Of a stretch of 7,551 nucleotides of DNA, positions 1 to 7,536 are shown in pieces. The notes under the pieces are model-generated. The model worked only from the letters and a program-made list of their open reading frames with translations, searched no databases and was not told the DNA's origin. The translations under genes and the position numbers were made by a program. Source of the stretch: an uncultured Bacteroidota bacterium (GTDB lineage: Bacteria; Bacteroidota; Bacteroidia; NS11-12g; UBA955); the NCBI GenBank assembly GCA_903879775.1, contig CAIRMY010000216.1:1-7551 (forward strand). The letters are read 5' to 3'. Numbering within the stretch: the first letter of the stretch is position 1; every line of letters starts with the position of its first letter.

Positions 1-3000
1 ACAATTCAAAATTGGGTTGAGTCAATTCCTTTGGTTTACGAAAAGAATAATCCTAATAATATCATAGATTGTCAGTATTCACTGAGCAAAAACAAAATAA
101 AATACAATTTAAGTACGAGTAAATTTGGCAAACGGAATCAAAAAATTGTTGTTGATCCAATTTTAGTCTTCAGTACTTACAGTGGCTCCAGGGCCGACAA
201 CTTTGGGTGCACGGGAACTTATGATGATTTAGGCAATGGATATGCCGGAGGGACTGTTTTTGCGACAGGATTACCAGTTACAACAGGGGCGTTTCAGATG
301 AAGTTTGGAGGCGGAAAGCCTGAGGAATTGGGTTATGGAGGAAATAGAGATGTGGCTTTGTCGAAATTTAATGCATCTGGAAATTTATTAGAATATTGTA
401 CTTATTTGGGAGGGTCAAACAACGAGCAACCGCATTCGATGGTTGTTGATTCTTTGAATAATTTATATGTAATGGGAACCACTAAGAGTTTTGATTTTCC
501 AGTATCTTCTTCTGCATACGACCCAACATACAATGGAGCTTATGATTTTTTCGTAACAAAAATAAATACTCAAGGGACTCAAATTTTGGCGAGTTCGTTC
601 ATTGGTGGAAGTGGTCAAGATGGAGTTGGCGCCGATAGAAGTGTAAATTCTGTTGATGATTATCCTTTAATTTATAACTATGCAGATGAATTCAGAGGGG
701 AAATTATTACCGATAATCAAAATGTTTACGTTTGTGGCAATACCTACTCAACTGATTTCCCTTACACGGGTGTGCACAACTCAAATATAGTTGAACAAGA
801 TGCGGTTACATTTTGTTTAAAAGCGGATTTGTCTAATTTAAGGTGGTCGCAAATTGTTGGGGATAATGATAAATATTTTGATGCCTTTTATGGATTGGCA
901 TTGGGGAAGAACAATGACATTTATTGTGCAGGGGGTACAAATTCAGCTGGTTTAAAGTCAAAATATTCAAATGTTTGGTTGAATTCACCTCTCGGCGATG
1001 TAGACGGGCTTTTGGTGAGGTTTGATAAATTTACGGGCGCTATAATTTCGGGGAAATATTACGGCACAAATGTATATGAACAAGCTCATTTTGTGCAAAC
1101 CGATTTGTCTGGCAACCCATATGTTTTTGGCCAAACCGAAGGAGCTCTGCCCATCGTGAATTCCCGATTTAGCCAACCCAATACTGGTCAATTCATCACC
1201 AAACATAGTCAAGATTTAACTCAAGTATTGATTCAAACAACTTTTGGGGCAAATGGCAACATGCCGAATATTAGCCCTTCCGCATTTTTAGTTGATCGTT
1301 GTGAACGTATTTTTATCTCTGGATGGGGAGGAACTACAAATACAGCGCTTTATGACATCAATACGGGTAATCCAAAAATTCATAGGAATATAGGCAACAC
1401 CAAAAATTTGTCGTTAACCAAAGATGCGCTTCAAACCAATACCGATGGGAGTGATTTTTACATAGCGGTATTTTCAAAAAACATGTACGATTTGGCCTTT
1501 GCAACTTATTTTGGAGGCGTGAGTACTGGTTCTAAAAAAGCTGAAGAGCATGTAGATGGTGGAACAAGTAGATTTGATAAAAAAGGAATTATTTATCAGT
1601 CTGTTTGTGCTGGATGTAGGCAAAATGGACTATTTCCAATTACCAAAGGAGCCTATAGTCCTACAATGAACAGCAATAACTGCAACAATGCCTTGTTTAA
1701 AATAGACTTTGAGAATTTAAATAAGAAGCCATTTATGAGGGATACGCTCATTAAGGTGACTGCAACTCAATTAATTTCAAGTGTCCATATTGCATATGAT
1801 CGAGATGTGTTTGATACAGTTAAATTGAAATATCGCTGGTTAAAACGTGCAGGTATGACCAACAATGACACTGCGCAGATATTTACAAAATCCGAAATCA
1901 ATCATGCTCGGTTGAACTTGTTTTGGAATACTAAATGTTCGAGTTATTCTAAGGATACTGCTAAGCTATTGGTAACTGTTATAGATTGTGGTTGCCCGAA
2001 AGCGGATACAACCTATGCCATTCTTTCAATTTTGGTAGAAGAGCCACCAACTGTGATACCACCAGATGCAATTTGCGTGAGTTACGACAGACAAACGGCA
2101 CAAATGAAAGTTTCTTGGCCGCAAGTAACTGTTCCATCAATCTTTTTTAAGTATTTCCTTTTAGAAAGAACAAATCCTAATGGCACCAAACAAATTATAG
2201 ATACAATATATACAAGTAGCGCTGGAACATTTTTAGATAACAATGTAGTTTCACCGCAAACAAATAATTATTGTTATTCGATGATAGGTGTGAATATTTG
2301 CAATGTTAAGGTTAGAACTTTGAACGCATTTTGTACGGTTAGAGAATTGAATAATTCCATAGATCCAGTGCATCTCATTTCAGCCAGTGTATTTGAAGAT
2401 AAAAGGGTAGATGTTACTTGGGAAAAAAGTTTAGAGCCAGATTTTAAGGAATTTGAAGTTTATAAATATCCCTTAAACGGATCAATGCCAGCCAATCCCA
2501 ATTATATCACAAAGGATACCTTTTTGAGGGACTCTAGCTTTAATGTAGATAAAGAGTCGTTTTGTTATAAAATTTTGGTTGTAGATAAATGTGGGCATAT
2601 TAGCAAGCCAAGCAACAATGGTTGCAATGTGATCATTCGTGGAACTGCAATAGGAGCTCCACAGTACTATTTTAATTTAAATTGGGCAGATTATCTTTCG
2701 TGGGACTCGGGAGTTGATTATTGGGTCTTAGAACGCAAATTTGCAGACATTCCATTTACTCCAATATATTCAGCACCGCAAAATCGGTTTTATCAAGATG
2801 TAAACTTAAATTATGATTGGGGAGGATATTGGTATAGGGCCATTGCACATGAAAAGTCAGGCTTTGGCAAACAATACAATGCAAAAAGTGAGAGCAATTG
2901 GATTTATCTTTATCAACCACCCGAAGTTTGGGTTCCAGATGCATTTACCGTTAACAATGATCGCTTAAATGAAGTTTGGGGAACATCCCCAATTTTTGTG

Positions 3001-3192
3001 AGAGGTTATTCAATGAAAGTGTATGATCGTTGGGGGCAAAAAATATGGGAATCTTTTGATAAAAAGAAGCAGTGGGATGGCACCATCAATGGTATTCAGG
3101 TTCCAGATGGTGTTTATGCTTGGTTACTAAACTTTGATGGATGGGATGATAAATTCTACCAAAAAACAGGAACCGTAATGGTAATTCACTAA
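1..3192 (+). CDS. T9SS-exported SBBP beta-propeller / FN3-like protein with type B C-terminal sorting domain (5' partial)
   Basis: This is the 3' part of a large secreted or cell-surface protein. The frame is open from base 1, so 1063 residues are visible and the signal peptide lies outside; a TTG at base 31 is internal. Numbering from the first visible codon, residues 1 to about 55 match the end of a DUF7948-type domain, closing with VDPILVFSTYSGS (51-63). Residues 56-570 form an SBBP-like beta-propeller with recurring blade motifs (TYLGG 134, SFIGG 199, TYFGG 502) and a QSVCAGC segment (533-539). An Ig-like stretch (about 575-680) and three FN3-like modules (about 687-780, 790-880, 885-970) follow. 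Residues 973-1063 are a gliding-motility-associated C-terminal domain (CHU_C/TIGR04131 type) with YDRWGQK (1008), WDGT (1025) and DGVYAW (1036). Family knowledge: such domains direct outer-membrane export by T9SS. A scaffold or adhesion role is inferred; no catalytic motif is visible. Domain limits are approximate. Confidence 0.9.
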   Translation, partial: TIQNWVESIPLVYEKNNPNNIIDCQYSLSKNKIKYNLSTSKFGKRNQKIVVDPILVFSTYSGSRADNFGCTGTYDDLGNGYAGGTVFATGLPVTTGAFQMKFGGGKPEELGYGGNRDVALSKFNASGNLLEYCTYLGGSNNEQPHSMVVDSLNNLYVMGTTKSFDFPVSSSAYDPTYNGAYDFFVTKINTQGTQILASSFIGGSGQDGVGADRSVNSVDDYPLIYNYADEFRGEIITDNQNVYVCGNTYSTDFPYTGVHNSNIVEQDAVTFCLKADLSNLRWSQIVGDNDKYFDAFYGLALGKNNDIYCAGGTNSAGLKSKYSNVWLNSPLGDVDGLLVRFDKFTGAIISGKYYGTNVYEQAHFVQTDLSGNPYVFGQTEGALPIVNSRFSQPNTGQFITKHSQDLTQVLIQTTFGANGNMPNISPSAFLVDRCERIFISGWGGTTNTALYDINTGNPKIHRNIGNTKNLSLTKDALQTNTDGSDFYIAVFSKNMYDLAFATYFGGVSTGSKKAEEHVDGGTSRFDKKGIIYQSVCAGCRQNGLFPITKGAYSPTMNSNNCNNALFKIDFENLNKKPFMRDTLIKVTATQLISSVHIAYDRDVFDTVKLKYRWLKRAGMTNNDTAQIFTKSEINHARLNLFWNTKCSSYSKDTAKLLVTVIDCGCPKADTTYAILSILVEEPPTVIPPDAICVSYDRQTAQMKVSWPQVTVPSIFFKYFLLERTNPNGTKQIIDTIYTSSAGTFLDNNVVSPQTNNYCYSMIGVNICNVKVRTLNAFCTVRELNNSIDPVHLISASVFEDKRVDVTWEKSLEPDFKEFEVYKYPLNGSMPANPNYITKDTFLRDSSFNVDKESFCYKILVVDKCGHISKPSNNGCNVIIRGTAIGAPQYYFNLNWADYLSWDSGVDYWVLERKFADIPFTPIYSAPQNRFYQDVNLNYDWGGYWYRAIAHEKSGFGKQYNAKSESNWIYLYQPPEVWVPDAFTVNNDRLNEVWGTSPIFVRGYSMKVYDRWGQKIWESFDKKKQWDGTINGIQVPDGVYAWLLNFDGWDDKFYQKTGTVMVIH
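2917..3189 (+). other. T9SS type B (gliding motility-associated) C-terminal sorting domain
   Basis: This is the last 91 residues of the large + strand protein. The visible hallmarks are a VWVPDAFT entry strand, a YDRWGQKIWES strand, a WDGT turn, a PDGVYAW strand and a final TGTVMVIH strand at the very C-terminus. Family knowledge: this domain is recognised by the type IX secretion apparatus and marks the protein for export across the outer membrane. Oddity: where most family members have a segment like FTPNGDGxNDxW, this copy reads FTVNNDRLNEVW, so the glycine and proline are lost while the framework Asn, Asp and Trp positions remain. Confidence 0.88.
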
Positions 3193-3193
3193 T

Positions 3194-4150
3194 TTAATGT
3201 TGGCGACTTCCCAAATAGTCAAGTAATTCAAGTAAAATTTCACAAGAGAATCCTCTAGATTCTAATGTTTTCAAATCTATTTGGGCTTTTGAGTTATAAG
3301 ATTGAATTAATTGCAAGCATTCATTGTCTATTCCAATTTCTTGCCAAAATTGAATTGTTTTGGAAGTTTTTTCTGTTACGTCAGAAATCGAGAATAATTC
3401 ATTGTGCTTTGCTTCATCGCTTTCTTTAGACTTTAAAAACAACCAGGTTTTCTTGCCTTGTATGATGTCGCCCCCTTGAATTTTACCCGTTGATTCAGAT
3501 TTTCCAAATGTATCCAAGTAATCATCCATTAATTGAAATGCCATTCCCATGTTAATTGCAAAGTCATAAAATACATTGCTCGTTTCAATATCGCAATTTG
3601 CCGATAATGCTCCGCATTTCAGGCTGCAACCTAATAGCACTGCAGTTTTACATTGAATCATTTTTAGGTACAAATCAATATCCACATGTTCCAGTGATTC
3701 AAAATCCATATCGTTTTGTTGTCCTTCACATACCTCGGCAGCTGTTTTTGTGAAAGCTTTCAGAATTTCATCTTTATTAGGACCAGCATAGTTAATCAGC
3801 AATTCGAAGGCTTTAACCAACATATTGTCTCCAGAGAGTATGGCAGTGGGCATATTCCATTTGATATGCACGGTTTCATTCCCTCTCCGTAAATCGGCGT
3901 TATCCATAATATCGTCGTGTACTAAACTGAAATTATGAAAAACCTCCATTACATGCCCAATTTCTATACCTGAGTTTAAATTGCCACCGCAAGTTTGATT
4001 TCCAATCATACTCAATAATGGACGAACCCTTTTTCCACCAATAGACATAATGTAGTTCATTGGATTGTAAAGGTTATCAGGGTTTCCTTGGAATTGATTT
4101 TTTGCTAAAAAATCATTATATTGTCTTTGGAATTGTTCAATTCTGGTCAT
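3194..4150 (-). CDS. All-trans polyprenyl (geranylgeranyl/farnesyl-type) diphosphate synthase
   Basis: This 318-residue cytosolic enzyme condenses isopentenyl diphosphate with allylic diphosphates, supplying C15-C20 or longer chains for quinones, carotenoids or other isoprenoids. The family landmarks are all present: GGKRVRP (38-44), the first Asp-rich motif DDIMD (79-83) followed by RRG (88-90), GQQNDMDF (143-150), KT (168-169), FQLMDDYLD (205-213, second Asp-rich motif) and GGDIIQGKKT (226-235). The first Asp-rich motif lacks the two-residue insertion of classical bacterial FPP synthases, and Phe74 lies five residues before it. In family terms this suggests a short product such as GGPP, but that is inference. 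Length is normal for the family. The ATG overlaps the rnr stop in TAATG and has no Shine-Dalgarno sequence, so translational coupling to rnr is likely. The stop codon is one base from the stop of the convergent + strand gene. Choice among ispA, ispB and crtE names is not justified by sequence alone. Confidence 0.93.
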   Translation of the reverse strand: MTRIEQFQRQYNDFLAKNQFQGNPDNLYNPMNYIMSIGGKRVRPLLSMIGNQTCGGNLNSGIEIGHVMEVFHNFSLVHDDIMDNADLRRGNETVHIKWNMPTAILSGDNMLVKAFELLINYAGPNKDEILKAFTKTAAEVCEGQQNDMDFESLEHVDIDLYLKMIQCKTAVLLGCSLKCGALSANCDIETSNVFYDFAINMGMAFQLMDDYLDTFGKSESTGKIQGGDIIQGKKTWLFLKSKESDEAKHNELFSISDVTEKTSKTIQFWQEIGIDNECLQLIQSYNSKAQIDLKTLESRGFSCEILLELLDYLGSRQH

Positions 4151-4152
4151 TA
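4148..4152 (-). promoter_or_regulatory. TAATG stop/start overlap coupling rnr to the prenyl synthase gene
   Basis: Read on the - strand, the rnr stop TAA (4152-4150) and the prenyl synthase ATG (4150-4148) share one base. No Shine-Dalgarno-like purine run precedes the ATG; the upstream sequence is AT-rich rnr coding sequence. This arrangement normally means co-transcription and translation restart by the terminating ribosome. The overlap is seen directly; the coupling is inferred. Confidence 0.7.
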
Positions 4153-6249
4153 GTCGTATAAATTATAATCAATTTGTCGGGAAATTGGATTTGCTGATTT
4201 TACTTGAATGGTGATGATGTCGCCCAAATGAAAGCTTCTTTTAGTTCTTTTACCAACTAATTTTCTTTCATCTTCAACATAATAAAATCTATCGGAACGA
4301 ATTTCGCTGACTTTAATCAGTCCTTCAGCATGCAAATCTAAAACAGTGGCATAAATGCCCCATTCTGTAATACCTGTAATTCTAGCTTCGAGAATTTCTC
4401 CTTCATGTTTTTGCATGAGTTCGGCCATTTTATATTTTACACTTGCACGTTCAGCATCGGCAGCTTTTTGCTCCATCAAAGATGAATGTTTGGCAAATGA
4501 CTCAATCACATCTTCAGAATAATCGGCTTTCTGGTTATTCAAATATTGAAATAACATTCTGTGTGCCAATAAATCCGGATATCGCCTTATTGGTGAAGTA
4601 AAATGGGTGTAAAAATCAAAAGCAAGTCCAAAATGCGATGTTTTATAGGCAGTATAAACGGCTTTTGCCATTGTTCGAATTGCACTCTGTTGTAAAACAT
4701 TTAATTCAGGTTTGTCAATCGCCCTTTCCAAAAGAGAATTAAATGATTTTCTCATCACTTTTTCATTTTCGATTTGAATAGGGTAACCCATGATTTTACA
4801 GAATTTAGCAAACTCAATTAATTTCTCTTGTGGCGGATTATCGTGAGTTCTGTATATAAATGGTGGATTCGGTATTTTAGACTTGTAAACAAAAGTAGCA
4901 ATCTCTTTATTTGCCAAAAGCATGTATGTTTCAATGAGTTTGTGTGCATCGAAACGCGTTTTTTCATAGACCTCAATAGGAACACTATTTTCATCAAGTC
5001 TAAATCTGAGTTCTTTAGATTCAAATTTTAGAGCGCCGTGTTCAAAACGTTCTACCTCAAATTTCTTTGCTATTGTATTTAATAAAACGAGTTCATCTGC
5101 ATAATCTCCCGACCCTTGTTCAATGTTTTCTTGCGCTTCTTCGTATGAAAATCTTCTATTTGAATGAATAACTGTCTTACCAATCCAAGAATGAATAATT
5201 TCATATTTTTCGTTCAATTCAAATTCAACAGAAAAGGCCAGTCTATCCTCATTGGGCTTTAAAGAACATAAGTTATTGCTCAGTTTTTCGGGGAGCATTG
5301 GAATGGTTCTGTCAACAAGGTAAACAGAAGTCCCTCTTTCAAATGCTTCTTTATCTAAAGGATTACCCGTTTTTACGTAATGGGAAACATCGGCAATGTG
5401 AACTCCAATTTTGAAATTTCCATTTTGAAGTTGTTGAAATGAAATTGCATCGTCAAAGTCTTTTGCATCAGCTGGGTCAATTGTAAATGTGGTGATGGAT
5501 CTAAAATCCCTTCTTTTTTTAATTTCTGAGGGATCTATGGTCTCCGGAATTGCATCAGTTTCATTCAGTACATCATTAGGGAAGATTGTTTTAAAGCCAA
5601 ATTCACCAACAATGGCGTGCATTTCTGTTTCGTTTTCTCCTGGCTTTCCAAAGACTTCTATGATTTTCCCTAAGGGATATTTTGTATTGTAAGGAAAATC
5701 ATAAACTTCAACCAATGCCTTTTGTCCATCTAGTTTTGGGTCAATTGCACCTGTGATTTTTATGTCCTTAAAACCTTGTCGATTCGTCAACAAATAAGCG
5801 TTGTTTTCAAAAATATCTAAAAAACCAACAACTTTTTGAGGTTTTCGATCAATTAATTTAACGTGTACAATATCAATTCTCTTGCCCTTTTCTTTATACT
5901 CGCATTGGATGATATCTTCTGGGAGCAACTGTTTAATTAAAACACTCGGGATAAAATAGGAGAGTTGATTGTCTAGAACTACATAATATTCACCTCTGCT
6001 GCTGGCAATGAGTTTGCCACTTAAAGTTTTCGATGGTTTGATGAATGCAAATTGGCCTTTAGATGGCTGTGTAATGAGTTTTTTCTGGGTTAGAGATAAA
6101 AGAGCATTGTAAACAGCTTCTTTGTCTATACTCGCATCTTTTGGGATTCTTGCAAAGACTCTTTGAGTATTTAAGGCACCTTTTGGGGTGTCTTCTAAAA
6201 TGGCAAGTGTTATTTTTTCGATGAACGAAAGTTTGTTTTTAGAATTCAA
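4150..6249 (-). CDS. rnr: Ribonuclease R (RNB-family 3'-5' exoribonuclease)
   Basis: RNase R degrades structured RNA processively from the 3' end in the cytoplasm and contributes to mRNA turnover and rRNA quality control. The 699 residues show the full family order: an N-terminal winged-helix-like segment (about 8-65), two cold-shock/OB domains (about 70-205), the RNB catalytic domain (about 245-570) and an S1 domain (about 617-697). The catalytic motif TIDPADAKDFDDA spans 256-268; Asp258, Asp264, Asp266 and Asp267 correspond by spacing to the Mg-binding aspartates of E. coli RNase R. GVHIADVSHY (282-291), YRTHD (466-470) and SPIRRYPDLLAHR (552-564) are also diagnostic. The winged helix favours RNase R over RNase II. 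The protein ends right after S1, without the Lys-rich tail of the E. coli enzyme. The start is TTG: only three sense codons (ATT, ACC, CAC) separate it from the upstream in-frame stop, and the first internal Met is residue 210. It probably lies in an operon with the genes on either side. Confidence 0.96.
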   Translation of the reverse strand: MNSKNKLSFIEKITLAILEDTPKGALNTQRVFARIPKDASIDKEAVYNALLSLTQKKLITQPSKGQFAFIKPSKTLSGKLIASSRGEYYVVLDNQLSYFIPSVLIKQLLPEDIIQCEYKEKGKRIDIVHVKLIDRKPQKVVGFLDIFENNAYLLTNRQGFKDIKITGAIDPKLDGQKALVEVYDFPYNTKYPLGKIIEVFGKPGENETEMHAIVGEFGFKTIFPNDVLNETDAIPETIDPSEIKKRRDFRSITTFTIDPADAKDFDDAISFQQLQNGNFKIGVHIADVSHYVKTGNPLDKEAFERGTSVYLVDRTIPMLPEKLSNNLCSLKPNEDRLAFSVEFELNEKYEIIHSWIGKTVIHSNRRFSYEEAQENIEQGSGDYADELVLLNTIAKKFEVERFEHGALKFESKELRFRLDENSVPIEVYEKTRFDAHKLIETYMLLANKEIATFVYKSKIPNPPFIYRTHDNPPQEKLIEFAKFCKIMGYPIQIENEKVMRKSFNSLLERAIDKPELNVLQQSAIRTMAKAVYTAYKTSHFGLAFDFYTHFTSPIRRYPDLLAHRMLFQYLNNQKADYSEDVIESFAKHSSLMEQKAADAERASVKYKMAELMQKHEGEILEARITGITEWGIYATVLDLHAEGLIKVSEIRSDRFYYVEDERKLVGKRTKRSFHLGDIITIQVKSANPISRQIDYNLYD

Positions 6250-6258
6250 GTGGGTAAT

Positions 6259-7524
6259 TTATTTTTCGTAATAGTTCAAATCTTTATGAAATGATTCTTC
6301 TACATGCAAAGTTCCCCATATTGCGAGAGAAACGCAAATAATTCCGATGATTACTGCAGAAATATTCGCTGAATGGAAATAATGCTCAAAGAATTCAAAT
6401 CCACCTGTGATTAAAATAACACCACCTCGCACAAAATTTGGCACAGTTGCAGAAACAGTACTTCTAATATTTGTGCCAAATTGTTCACTTGCATTTGTTA
6501 CAAAAAGCGCCCAATATCCGGTAACCCCGCCTAGTAAAACTGCAATCACTCGATAATAATTGGCACTTCCAATTGGGCCAAAAAGATAGATGGAAGCCAT
6601 GACTAAAATTCCAATGAGGTTAAAAATAATGACTTTTCTTCGGCTTTTAAACAATTGAGACATCACGCCACTGAACAAATCACCAAGTGAAAGGCCTACA
6701 TAACTCCATAAAACCATTTCTTTACTCGGAATTACTTTCGCAATTTCAGCTGGTAAAAATCGATGCGACAATGCAACCAAAACTCCCACCACAAACCAAA
6801 CTGGTAATCCAATGACAATACATGCTATATATTTCTTGAAAATGATTTTATTCTTGAATAAGCTAAAAAAGCTACCTCTATTTACATCCGATTCCTTTAA
6901 GTTTTCGAACATGCTACTTTCAAAAGTACTGGCTCTAAGGGCAAGTAAAACGAGGCCTAAACTACCGCCCACAATATATGCAACTTGCCAGTTGGCAATT
7001 GGTTTTCCAATGACAGAAGAAATAAAATGACCTATAGAATCACCATGATTCGAAACAATAAATGCAGCAACGGCACCCAATGCTCCAAAAGTTACAATGA
7101 TCATTGTTCCAATCCCTCTTTTTTTAATTGGCATTAACTCTGCAACCAAGGTTATAGCCGCACCCAACTCTCCTGCGAGTCCAAGACCTGCAATAAATCG
7201 CCACATTTTATACGCCCAAAGTGTCTCTACAAATGCGTTTGCAATATTTGCAATTGAATAGATGAGGATACTTCCAAATAAAACAGAAACCCTACCTCTC
7301 TTATCGCCCCAAATACCCCATAAAACACCACCAAACAACATACCAGCCATCTGCCATCTAAATAGAACAGTTTCGTATGTGCTAAAATCAATATTTAAAG
7401 CTTCTAAACTCTCTTTTTTGATGATGTTGAATAATATAAGATCATATATATCAACGAAATAACCTAAAGAGGCAACAATGATAAGAAGTGTGATATTTTT
7501 CTTGTTTTTCGCGAGATTAGACAT
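6259..7524 (-). CDS. MFS transporter, sugar/metabolite:H+ symporter-like
   Basis: This 421-residue inner-membrane transporter has about 12 hydrophobic segments (roughly 10-34, 52-76, 80-98, 103-130, 137-157, 178-197, 230-254, 270-293, 298-317, 322-342, 353-376 and 385-405). A polar cytoplasmic loop around 200-230 separates the two halves. MFS signature motif A is clear between TM2 and TM3: G70, D74, K75, G77, R78. R109, G113, G115, G118, E119 and then E129, P132, R136, G137 match the pattern shared by sugar-porter and metabolite:H+ symporter branches. TM1 carries acidic D25 and D28, a feature of several proton-coupled branches. EQFGTNIRSTV (347-357) and VPNFVRGG (361-368) lie between TM10 and TM11. 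The substrate cannot be read from sequence. ATG 7524 is supported by a Shine-Dalgarno match. The nine codons upstream contain no stop, so a longer start outside the window is not formally excluded. It is the first visible gene of the - strand cluster. Confidence 0.9.
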   Translation of the reverse strand: MSNLAKNKKNITLLIIVASLGYFVDIYDLILFNIIKKESLEALNIDFSTYETVLFRWQMAGMLFGGVLWGIWGDKRGRVSVLFGSILIYSIANIANAFVETLWAYKMWRFIAGLGLAGELGAAITLVAELMPIKKRGIGTMIIVTFGALGAVAAFIVSNHGDSIGHFISSVIGKPIANWQVAYIVGGSLGLVLLALRASTFESSMFENLKESDVNRGSFFSLFKNKIIFKKYIACIVIGLPVWFVVGVLVALSHRFLPAEIAKVIPSKEMVLWSYVGLSLGDLFSGVMSQLFKSRRKVIIFNLIGILVMASIYLFGPIGSANYYRVIAVLLGGVTGYWALFVTNASEQFGTNIRSTVSATVPNFVRGGVILITGGFEFFEHYFHSANISAVIIGIICVSLAIWGTLHVEESFHKDLNYYEK

Positions 7525-7531
7525 TTTTAAA

Positions 7532-7536
7532 TCCTT
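7532..7536 (-). promoter_or_regulatory. Shine-Dalgarno sequence of the MFS transporter gene
   Basis: On the - strand AAGGA sits seven bases before the ATG at 7524. This is good anti-16S complementarity at ideal spacing. It supports the chosen start, because Bacteroidota genes often lack such a site and the two downstream genes of the cluster show none. Confidence 0.55.

Noticed and set aside
31..33. TTG at base 31 as the true start of the large + strand protein
   Set aside because: The frame is open back to base 1 and the sequence there already reads as the end of a DUF7948-like domain. An exported T9SS cargo would also need a signal peptide, which is absent here. The gene begins before the window.
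985..1212. 75-codon open frame on the - strand inside the T9SS cargo gene
   Set aside because: It lies wholly antisense to a well-supported coding region, resembles no family I know and has no ribosome-binding site or neighbour context. It is a shadow frame, as are the ones at 2756-2944, 3556-3753, 4818-5024, 4828-5031, 5489-5692, 6812-7030 and 7262-7462.
3247..3263. Inverted repeat AGAATC-CTCTA-GATTCT just past the convergent stops, as a terminator for the + strand gene
   Set aside because: The stem is only six base pairs and AT-rich, with no immediate T-run, and it lies in codons of the prenyl synthase. It is too weak to call.
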